Source: Acidobacteriota bacterium
GTDB taxonomy: Bacteria; Acidobacteriota; UBA6911; RPQK01; JAPXNP01
Assembly: GCA_030614585.1 (NCBI GenBank)
Contig: JAUWTT010000360.1
Location: 1 to 5,051, forward strand
DNA: 5,051 nucleotides
Direction: 5' to 3'
The notes beneath the pieces are model-generated. The model did not search any database. It saw nothing but the letters and a program-made list of their open reading frames with translations, and was not told the DNA's origin. The position numbers and the translations under genes are program-made. This document shows positions 1 to 5,051 of this stretch, piece by piece; within the stretch, counting starts at the first letter, position 1; each line of letters begins with the position of its first letter.

Positions 1-30
1 GAAGACGTCACACGGAAAAGGGCAGAATTT

Positions 31-114
31 ACCGGCATCCGGCATCCGGCATCCGGCATCCGGCATCCGGCATCCGGCATCCGGCATCCGGCATTTGCCA
101 TTTGTCATTTGTCC
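31..114 (-). repeat. Heptanucleotide tandem array at the end of the M16 operon
   Basis: Twelve heptamers lie end to end. Read on the minus strand they are GGACAAA, TGACAAA, TGGCAAA and then nine copies of TGCCGGA, the last ending in T instead of A. The plus strand shows nine perfect CCGGCAT units at 32-94. All twelve keep the same phase, so the three outer units look like diverged members of one array. The first unit codes the last two residues (Asp-Lys) of the downstream M16 protein, and the second supplies its TGA stop. Each main unit contains the self-complementary tetramer CCGG, so the transcript could fold into many small alternative hairpins. There is no T-rich tract, so this is not an ordinary intrinsic terminator. 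Its function, if any, is unknown. Copy number is likely to vary between strains through slippage (inference). Confidence 0.95.
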
Positions 115-1586
115 AGGGGTTCAAGCGTCATCGGATCTCTCAAGGGGAGGCGGACCAGCTTCCCGAACTGTTCGAAACTGGCGTCGGGGTGATCTGGATG
201 CCCTTTCAGGATCTCATCGATGTTTCCGACAACGAGTACCACCAACTGGTCCGGATGAATATGTTCTTGAGCAGCTGCTTTCACTGTATCGCGCGTAACC
301 TCCGAGACTTTTTCCCGGTACGTTGTCCAGTACTCATGAGGACGGGCAATCAGTTCATCCTGTCCGTACAGGCTCACAGTCTGAATCGGAGTTCGGAACC
401 AGTTTGGAAAGGTCTGAATGAAGGAATTCTTACTGGTGGTCAACTCGTCTTCTTCTACTCCCTCGGAGATGAGTTTCCGAATGAGCTCGGTGGTAAGTTG
501 GGCAGCCCGCGAGCAGGTCGAAGATTTCGACTGGAAAGAGGCGCGGAATACACCCGGGTAAGATCGGGCGATTCCAGAGGATGAGCCTGCACTATACGCC
601 AGGCCCTCATCTGACCTCACCTTCGCCATCAACCAGGAGGTGAATCCCCCTCCTCCCAGGATGTCGTTAGCCACTCTGAGGCCGAATTCGTCCTCCATTG
701 GTAGTTTCACCCCTAGATGTCCAATAGAGACTCGCCCCTGGTTCACATCGGGTTTGTTCACCAAGTAGACGCCTGGCTTCGGTTTCCAGGTTGGCTGAGG
801 CACTGGCGGAAAAGCCTGCTGGGCTCCTGTGAGCTGTCCGAACGTTGTATTCAGTTTTGCCAGCATTGCCTCTTTGTCGAAGTCGCCCGCCGCAACGAGG
901 ACCATGTTTGCCGGATTCAAGAGGGAGCCATGGAAATCGATGAGGTCTTCGCGCCCGATACTTTTGACAGTTGCTTCGGTAGGAAGGCGGTTCGCCCAGA
1001 AATCCTCGCCATAGATCAAACGGCTCCACTCGCGTGCTTCAATCTGGCCGGCTCTGTCGTTCCTTCTCTTCATTCCAGCCAGCAGATCCTCTTTAGCCTT
1101 TACCAGGCGGTCTTCTTGAAACCTGGGCCTGAGCAGCACGTCCAGCATGAGTTCGAGGCCCCGATCGAGGTCCTTCGAAAGGAGGTTCAGCGCAACGCTT
1201 CCGGTGATGTCTCCGATTCCGGTCGACAGCCGTGCAGCGAGAAAGTCGATTTCTTCGTCGAGGGAACGTGCATCGAGATCACCCGCTCCCCCGGTACGCC
1301 ACACCTCGCCCGTCAGGCCGGCAAGGCCTTCCTTGCCATCAGGCAAGAGGTACGAACCACCCCGGAAGTACAAGCGAACATTGACCAGCGGAAACATCCG
1401 GTCTTCTGCGATATAGACGGGGATTCCGTTGTCAAGCGTTACCCGAAAGTCGTCTGCATTCGGGGGTTCAAACTGCAGGTCCGGGAACTCCAGTTGGTCG
1501 GGATGAGTTTTTATGGGAATCTCACCGGCCAGAAGCAACTGACCGGCAAAAACACAGGTCAAGAGTAAGGAAAGCTTCCCCTTCAT
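105..1586 (-). CDS. M16 family peptidase-like protein, non-catalytic partner subunit (zinc motif lost), exported
   Basis: This 493-residue protein has an N-terminal signal peptide (about 1-20, hydrophobic LSLLLTCVFAGQLLLA, probable cleavage near residue 20), so it should act in the periplasm. It has two M16 domains: an N-terminal one at about 46-200 and a C-terminal one at about 205-400. At residues 90-94, where active members carry HxxEH, it reads GLTGE, so neither zinc histidine nor the catalytic glutamate is present. The C-terminal domain keeps the family's substrate-binding pair: R324 and Y331 in VRSDEGLAYS, seven apart, after a glycine-rich GGGGFTSWL. LNPANMVLVAAGDFD (223-237) is also typical. 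The start codon follows AGGAGG by 8 nt and lies 12 nt after the preceding M16 gene, so the two are probably co-translated. By family analogy it is the non-catalytic half of an M16B heterodimer that helps bind and enclose peptide substrates. The C-terminus (LPLRDPMTLEPL) looks natural, not truncated. The substrate cannot be told from sequence. Confidence 0.93.
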   Translation of the reverse strand: MKGKLSLLLTCVFAGQLLLAGEIPIKTHPDQLEFPDLQFEPPNADDFRVTLDNGIPVYIAEDRMFPLVNVRLYFRGGSYLLPDGKEGLAGLTGEVWRTGGAGDLDARSLDEEIDFLAARLSTGIGDITGSVALNLLSKDLDRGLELMLDVLLRPRFQEDRLVKAKEDLLAGMKRRNDRAGQIEAREWSRLIYGEDFWANRLPTEATVKSIGREDLIDFHGSLLNPANMVLVAAGDFDKEAMLAKLNTTFGQLTGAQQAFPPVPQPTWKPKPGVYLVNKPDVNQGRVSIGHLGVKLPMEDEFGLRVANDILGGGGFTSWLMAKVRSDEGLAYSAGSSSGIARSYPGVFRASFQSKSSTCSRAAQLTTELIRKLISEGVEEDELTTSKNSFIQTFPNWFRTPIQTVSLYGQDELIARPHEYWTTYREKVSEVTRDTVKAAAQEHIHPDQLVVLVVGNIDEILKGHPDHPDASFEQFGKLVRLPLRDPMTLEPLDK

Positions 1587-1594
1587 ACTTGATT

Positions 1595-1600
1595 CCTCCT
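1595..1600 (-). promoter_or_regulatory. Shine-Dalgarno of the downstream M16 gene, overlapping the upstream stop codon
   Basis: The minus strand reads AGTAGGAGGAATC, with AGGAGG 8 nt before the ATG at 1586. The TAG stop of the upstream gene (1601-1599) sits inside this motif. Ribosomes terminating on the catalytic subunit would sit on the initiation site of its partner, which favours coupled and balanced production of the two chains (inference). Confidence 0.9.
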
Positions 1601-3377
1601 ACTGCGCACCGCTGCCATCAGGTTGAGATGAAGCCGAATCGTTAGAGAGCTTCTCGATTCGCTCCTGTGCTTTCTGAATCAGATAATCAATGGCCGGTTT
1701 CATTTCAGGCGGCACCTGTCCCTGCATCTGCAACATCTGCTGCAATCTCTGCTCGAGCATCGCGGGGTCTGTGACCTTCTCGATCTCGGCCAACTGCTGC
1801 TTAGCCATTGCCTTTGCCTGAGGAGGCAGGTTCGCCAATTCAGGATCCTCAGGCTCGGTACCAGTTTTTCGCAAATAGATGCCAACGTTTCGATTCTCTT
1901 TCACGAGGTACTTCTCAGCGACCTCCTGAACATCTGCAACGGTCACCGCCTGGAGCATGGTCGGCATCGTATTGATGTAATCCCAGTGTTCATTGGCGTC
2001 ATAGATCAGTAACTGCTGGAGAAGGAAGAAATTGCTGAGCAGACGGCGAAATGAATCAGCCATTTCCTGATTCTTGACCTTTTGAAGTTCCAGATCCTCA
2101 AGCGGTTCCTCTCGAAGCCTCTCGATTTCCTCAACCAAAGCAGCCTCGATCTCTGCGGGTTCGTGACCTTCTTTGATTTCAGCACCGACCTCGAAATAAC
2201 CTGCATACTTGAGATCCATCAGTTGTGCGTATGGTTCGCCTACCACCAGGTCCTTCTCCTCAACCAGGGCCTTGTAAAGACGGCCCGTCCGACCGTCCAA
2301 CGCATCTGCCAGTATCTGCAGGGGAAACGTGTCGCGATGATTAAAGGCCGGCACATGAAAGCGGATTCTTATCGTTGGATTGGTTTCCGCCTCACCGGAA
2401 AGTCGCTTTTCGGCCACCTGTTTCATCTCGGTCGTGATCATTTCTGGGACGGGAGTCGTACCCTTCGGGATCCGCCCGAAATACTGGTTGGCCAGCGCGA
2501 GTACCTCGTCTGAATCGAAATCGCCCACAAGGACAGCGGTAATGTTGTTGGGAGCGTAATATATGCCGAAGTATTCTTCGGCTTGAGCACGAGTGATCGA
2601 CTCAACGTCCGAGGGCCAACCGATCACCGGCCATGAATAGGGAACCGACTGCCAGAACGTAGCGTCAAACAGCTCGTTCAGCTTGCCGGTCGGGGTCGAT
2701 TCCACGCGCTGACGCCTCTCCTCGCGGACGACGTCTCGCTCGGAGTAGAATTCCCGGAATACAGGATTCAGGAGGCGATCCGATTCCAGCCAAAACCAGA
2801 GTTCCAGCTTGTTGGCCGGCAGACTGCCGATGAAATACAGGGTCCAATCGTAGGAGGTGCCGGCGTTCATTGCCAGCGCGCCTTCTCGTGTGTAGAGTTC
2901 GTCAATCTCGTTTTGGATGAGGTACTCTTTCTCCTTCTTGAAAAGCTCCTCCAACTGACCGCGCAGTTCCTTCAATCTGGGAGTCATGTTTTCAGGATCG
3001 TAGATATTTCCAGTGATCTCCCCTTTCCGAAGCTTCTCTCGGAGGGCACTGTATTCCTCCTCCATCTGAGCCCGAATCGCGTCCTGCTCCTTCTGCACCT
3101 CCAATGCTTTCTCGTAGTTCTTGACGCCAATCGTCTTTGTTCCCTTGAACATCATGTGCTCGAAAAGATGGGAAATCCCGGTTATTCCCGGTCTTTCGTT
3201 CACAGATCCAACTCGAGAAATCCAGCCTAAAGCAACGGTTGGAGAGGTGTGCCTTTCGAGTAGAAGGAGCCGCATTCCATTCGCGAGTGTCTCTTCCCGG
3301 ACCTGGATCCGTTGGGCCAGAGCAGCTGTCGACAATAGAGAAAAAAGGACGGTAACAAGAAGAAAGAGCCTTCTCAT
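1599..3377 (-). CDS. M16 family zinc metallopeptidase, catalytic subunit, exported
   Basis: This 592-residue protein has a clear signal peptide (1-21, cleavage likely after ALA at 19-21) and should act in the periplasm. The inverted zinc motif is complete: H70-L-F-E73-H74, followed by MMFKGT. The third zinc ligand should be a glutamate at 219 or 220 in SERDVVREE, and NAGTS (171-175) with the following T/Y is also typical. The C-terminal M16 domain spans about 262-440 (YYAPNNITAVLVGDFD at 273-288). Two things are unusual. First, a highly charged, helix-prone insertion (about 87-165, probably coiled coil) separates HxxEH from NAGTS, so the distance to the third ligand is about 145 residues instead of about 75. 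Second, a Gln/Met-rich C-terminal extension runs from about 515 to 592. The Arg/Tyr pair of the C-terminal domain is not evident: the matching segment reads LVEEKDLVVG (371-380). It probably hydrolyses peptides or misfolded fragments together with the downstream subunit. Confidence 0.95.
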   Translation of the reverse strand: MRRLFLLVTVLFSLLSTAALAQRIQVREETLANGMRLLLLERHTSPTVALGWISRVGSVNERPGITGISHLFEHMMFKGTKTIGVKNYEKALEVQKEQDAIRAQMEEEYSALREKLRKGEITGNIYDPENMTPRLKELRGQLEELFKKEKEYLIQNEIDELYTREGALAMNAGTSYDWTLYFIGSLPANKLELWFWLESDRLLNPVFREFYSERDVVREERRQRVESTPTGKLNELFDATFWQSVPYSWPVIGWPSDVESITRAQAEEYFGIYYAPNNITAVLVGDFDSDEVLALANQYFGRIPKGTTPVPEMITTEMKQVAEKRLSGEAETNPTIRIRFHVPAFNHRDTFPLQILADALDGRTGRLYKALVEEKDLVVGEPYAQLMDLKYAGYFEVGAEIKEGHEPAEIEAALVEEIERLREEPLEDLELQKVKNQEMADSFRRLLSNFFLLQQLLIYDANEHWDYINTMPTMLQAVTVADVQEVAEKYLVKENRNVGIYLRKTGTEPEDPELANLPPQAKAMAKQQLAEIEKVTDPAMLEQRLQQMLQMQGQVPPEMKPAIDYLIQKAQERIEKLSNDSASSQPDGSGAQ

Positions 3378-3383
3378 CGTTTA

Positions 3384-3389
3384 CTCCCT
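3384..3389 (-). promoter_or_regulatory. Shine-Dalgarno of the catalytic M16 gene
   Basis: AGGGAG on the minus strand lies 6 nt before the ATG at 3377. It fixes this start, and the signal peptide begins directly there. Confidence 0.85.
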
Positions 3390-3484
3390 GAGTGTTTCGG
3401 GTAAATCAGCTCCCAGGATCGCTGTAGTGAACCTTTGTGGTCACTTACCGCCCCGGAAAGCAATCTGTTCCAAGTATCTCGCTT

Positions 3485-3490
3485 ACTATA
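3485..3490 (-). promoter_or_regulatory. Possible -10 element of the M16 operon
   Basis: The minus strand carries TATAGT, five of six matches to the sigma-70 -10 consensus, about 108 nt before the ATG of the catalytic M16 gene and after the stop of the small upstream gene. No convincing -35 hexamer is found 16-18 nt upstream and there is no extended -10 TG, so this is only a candidate. If used, it would give the two M16 genes their own transcript with a leader of about 100 nt. Confidence 0.25.
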
Positions 3491-3541
3491 CTACGGATTG
3501 GGCAACGCACCCTTTCTGCGGGATCTCTGGTCGAGGGTCTC

Positions 3542-3859
3542 TCACGACTGGAGACTTTGTCTGAGGGCATTGCAGGCTTCGATCTTCCTTCTGACAGCGG
3601 GGAGAATGAAGATGTTGGACAGATCCTGGCGAGCCAGCTCACGACACATAATTTCGATCATTTTTCGAGTTGTGAGTGATGAGTTTATCAGGAGAACTTT
3701 TCGGCCCTTGACACAGCAGAGACCACCTGTGAAATCTCCATCGACGTCCTTCAGCTCAATTCCGAGCCTTGGGACCACAGTCTGAAGCTGTTCCAGGAGC
3801 TTAGTGTCTTTCATCAACCAAGAATGAATGTACTCCATCCGGCTGATAAGATCTGCCAA
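3542..3859 (-). CDS. Small uncharacterised protein, about 105 residues
   Basis: I cannot name this gene. It looks like a genuine soluble protein with no signal peptide or membrane segment. The middle holds DGDFTGGLCCVKGRKVLLIN (about 40-59), a pattern of tight turns and beta strands with two adjacent cysteines (48-49). A probable helix (67-78, KMIEIMCRELAR) follows, then LSNIFILPAVRRKIE (80-94). The look is of a compact alpha/beta domain. The start is uncertain. The longest frame begins with TTG at 3859, where AAGGGA ends only 2 nt upstream (too close). ATG codons at 3838 and 3814 would give proteins of 98 and 90 residues, and neither has a clear Shine-Dalgarno. The recognisable core begins only around residue 18, so all three starts keep it. 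It lies between the phosphatase and the M16 operon with spacers of about 140 and 164 nt, so no operon link is proven. Confidence 0.7.
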   Translation of the reverse strand: MADLISRMEYIHSWLMKDTKLLEQLQTVVPRLGIELKDVDGDFTGGLCCVKGRKVLLINSSLTTRKMIEIMCRELARQDLSNIFILPAVRRKIEACNALRQSLQS

Positions 3860-3914
3860 CTTCCCTTGAAGCGACGACGTTTGGGCTTATTTCACGCACA
3901 GCCCACCAAGTTCT

Positions 3915-3926
3915 CTTCTGCAGAAG
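3915..3926. repeat. Perfect 12-bp palindrome in the spacer
   Basis: CTTCTGCAGAAG reads the same on both strands. It lies about 55 nt upstream of the TTG start of the small gene, between it and the phosphatase stop. It could be a binding site for a dimeric regulator, but one copy in a single spacer does not establish that. Chance is a fair alternative. Confidence 0.3.
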
Positions 3927-3950
3927 CTATTCACGATAACCCACTGATTT

Positions 3951-3977
3951 CCTTGGTGATCTTGGTGCCTTGGTGGT
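3951..3977. repeat. Short tandem CTTGGTG repeat with a nearby inverted copy
   Basis: CTTGGTG occurs at 3952-3958, 3961-3967 and 3969-3975, with periods of 9 and 8 nt (CACCAAG on the minus strand). An inverted copy, CCACCAAG at 3903-3910, matches the complement of CTTGGTGG at 3969-3976. The last copy can also pair with CCACCA at 3985-3990 as a 6-bp hairpin just after the phosphatase stop. No T-run follows, so it would be a poor intrinsic terminator. The motif resembles short-period repeats that I recall from intergenic regions of several environmental phyla; that comparison is from memory. Confidence 0.6.
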
Positions 3978-3998
3978 GAATCCCCCACCAGGCCAGAC

Positions 3999-4736
3999 TC
4001 ACCCCTGCAATTCGACTATCACTATAGTGATGTTGTCGAAGCCGCCGGCCGCGAGAGCATGCTGCACGAGCTGTGGGCAAAGGTCATTCCATGAGGAATG
4101 TCCCATGATTTCGGCGATCTGCGCGTCGGAGACGCAGTCGGTCAAACCGTCGGAGCACAGCAGGAACCGATCACCGGGTTGAAGCTCGATCGAAAAGATG
4201 TCTGAGTTGACGGCAAGTGCGAGACCGAGAGACCGTTCGATCAGGTTCTTCTGGGGATGATGGCGCAGCGCCTCTTTGTCAATGGTGCCTTGTTTATAGA
4301 GTCGAAACAGTGGAGAGTGATCGTCGGTTAGCTGAACCAGTTGCTTGTTGCGGTAGCGGTAGATTCGGCTGTCACCGATGTGCCCGATCCAGCCCTGACG
4401 AGTGTTGGTGGATGGAATCCAGAGCGCACTCAGAGTTGTCCCCATTCCCTGGCGTTCCGGGTTGACTTGCTGGTCCTGCAGAATCCGCCGATTAGCTTCA
4501 GCAATCACTTCACGCAGTTGATCCGGAGGTTCTCCCTCCAAAGCACGGAGTTCAGTGTCTAGCGTGTCGACGGCAATCTGGCTGGCAATTTCTCCGGCGG
4601 CGTGCCCCCCCAAACCGTCACAGACCGCAGAGAAGCCGGTCTCTTCCTTTACGAGGTAGTTGTCTTCGTTGTTAGCCCGGACCAGTCCGCGGTCACTTTG
4701 GGCCTGGAATCGTATTTGTCCCGGTTCATTGGACAT
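3999..4736 (-). CDS. PP2C-family Ser/Thr protein phosphatase (PrpC/Stp type)
   Basis: This 245-residue cytoplasmic protein is a metal-dependent phosphatase that removes phosphate from serine and threonine in proteins, usually opposing Hanks-type kinases. The family motifs occur in order: SDRGLVRANNED (14-25, with R20, E24 and D25), DGLGGHAAGE (40-49, metal ligand D40), MGTT (98-101), GHIGDSRIYR (118-127, D122), LTDDHS (136-141), HPQKNLIERSLG (160-171), LLCSDGLTD (192-200, metal ligand D196) and DNITIV (234-239, metal ligand D234). The length is that of a bare catalytic domain, with no membrane anchor or sensor domain. The ATG at 4736 suits the motif positions, but no good Shine-Dalgarno precedes it (GGATCTAATTAGAAT before the ATG). 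No kinase or FHA-domain gene lies in the window, so its partner must be elsewhere or just outside. A possible gene on the right would be divergently transcribed. Confidence 0.96.
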   Translation of the reverse strand: MSNEPGQIRFQAQSDRGLVRANNEDNYLVKEETGFSAVCDGLGGHAAGEIASQIAVDTLDTELRALEGEPPDQLREVIAEANRRILQDQQVNPERQGMGTTLSALWIPSTNTRQGWIGHIGDSRIYRYRNKQLVQLTDDHSPLFRLYKQGTIDKEALRHHPQKNLIERSLGLALAVNSDIFSIELQPGDRFLLCSDGLTDCVSDAQIAEIMGHSSWNDLCPQLVQHALAAGGFDNITIVIVELQG

Positions 4737-4873
4737 ATTCTAATTAGATCCGTTCAGGATGTGTACGTGGTACTGATTATTGCGTTGACATTCAGAATCA
4801 AGAAGACGTTTGACCCGGCATTATCTCACGCCCGGTCACTTCCCTGTGTTCCATACGCCGGACACCGTTTCGT
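4737..4873. other. Spacer between the phosphatase and the right-edge reading frame
   Basis: If the right-edge gene is real, this 137-nt stretch is a divergent promoter region. A plus-strand TTGACA (4785-4790) matches the -35 consensus, but no -10-like hexamer sits 16-18 nt after it. On the minus strand, TTGATT (4802-4797) and AATAAT are only 14 nt apart, which is too close. I see no confident promoter, operator or terminator here. Confidence 0.4.
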
Positions 4874-5051
4874 ATGTCCCAGCAGAATATAACTAAACTG
4901 AGGGGGCTTTTCCAAATCTCACGCCTCTTCAACTTGTTCCCTGGAGTCCGCGAGAATATAATCGCCCGCGGTTCTGACGTGGGGAATACGAGTGAGAGAG
5001 TCATCATAATCTTGTTTCTTTGGGGATGTTTAGGTGCCCTCACTCCAGCGC
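4874..5051 (+). CDS. Possible gene start, partial at the window edge; membrane or exported protein
   Basis: This frame is open from the ATG at 4874 to the window end (59 complete codons, no stop). Its product starts MSQQNITKLRGLF and has a hydrophobic stretch at about 43-57 (VIIILFLWGCLGALT), which could be a membrane anchor. An alternative GTG start at 4979 would place that stretch right after GNTSER, giving a classical signal peptide. No good Shine-Dalgarno precedes either start; the nearest purine stretch, GGA, is about 11 nt before the ATG. The product is not recognised. The opposite strand has a competing open frame, but it is rich in Arg and Lys and looks less protein-like. The existence of the gene is inferred from an open frame plus a plausible N-terminus, so it remains tentative. 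Confidence 0.4.
   Translation, partial: MSQQNITKLRGLFQISRLFNLFPGVRENIIARGSDVGNTSERVIIILFLWGCLGALTPA

Noticed and set aside
31..94. Tandem array considered as a CRISPR
   Set aside because: The units are contiguous 7-mers with no spacers, so it is a simple tandem repeat.
717..1568. A 283-codon plus-strand open frame opposite the non-catalytic M16 gene
   Set aside because: It lies entirely antisense to a well-supported gene, lacks recognisable motifs, and is the kind of long shadow frame that codon bias produces.
1557..1586. Lipoprotein signal in the non-catalytic M16 protein (LLTC near residue 10)
   Set aside because: Thr at -1 does not fit the lipobox and the Cys falls too early, inside the hydrophobic core. 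Ordinary signal peptidase cleavage near residue 20 fits better.
3535..3558. Hairpin GTCTC / GAGAC with a 9-nt loop at the stop of the small gene, considered as a terminator
   Set aside because: The stem has only five standard pairs plus weak extensions, and no T-run follows on the minus strand.
4785..4790. Perfect TTGACA on the plus strand, considered as a -35 box for the edge gene
   Set aside because: The bases 16-18 nt downstream do not resemble a -10 element, so the match is probably chance.
4798..5043. Minus-strand frame of 81 codons upstream of the phosphatase
   Set aside because: It starts at GTG, its product is dominated by Arg and Lys without domain-like pattern, and it competes with the more protein-like plus-strand frame. 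It is not supported as a gene.

Overview
The window is about 5 kb of bacterial chromosome with moderate GC. It holds four complete genes on the minus strand and the start of one probable gene on the plus strand at the right edge. Both large proteins carry export signals and belong to the M16 (insulinase/pitrilysin-like) zinc peptidase family. Strong Shine-Dalgarno sequences precede them, and a PP2C-type phosphatase lies upstream. The style (paired M16 genes, a long charged insertion in the catalytic chain, short tandem repeats between genes) suggests a Gram-negative environmental bacterium, perhaps Acidobacteriota or a related phylum. That placement is an impression from gene style, not a demonstrated assignment.

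Layout in the direction of transcription, right to left. A PP2C Ser/Thr protein phosphatase (4736-3999) with all hallmark motifs is followed by a spacer with short CTTGGTG-type repeats and a 12-bp palindrome. Next comes a small uncharacterised protein of about 105 residues (3859-3542), then a spacer with a possible promoter. Two M16 genes follow in a tight operon (3377-1599 and 1586-105), where the stop codon of the first lies inside the ribosome binding site of the second. The operon ends in a tandem array of 12 heptamers (114-31), and the stop codon of the second M16 gene is itself part of that array. At the right edge, a plus-strand reading frame (from 4874) is open to the end of the window and encodes a likely membrane segment or signal peptide. 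If real, it is divergent from the phosphatase gene.

The main biological point is the division of labour in the M16 pair. The upstream protein has the zinc motif HLFEH but lacks the Arg/Tyr pair normally found in the C-terminal M16 domain. The downstream protein has lost the zinc motif (GLTGE at that place) but keeps Arg324 and Tyr331 at the normal spacing. The two should therefore form an obligate periplasmic heterodimer that splits one active site between two chains, as known for some bacterial M16B pairs. The phosphatase and the small protein have no evident functional link to the peptidases beyond being neighbours. No RNA genes, mobile elements or CRISPR arrays were seen, and no wholly new system is evident.
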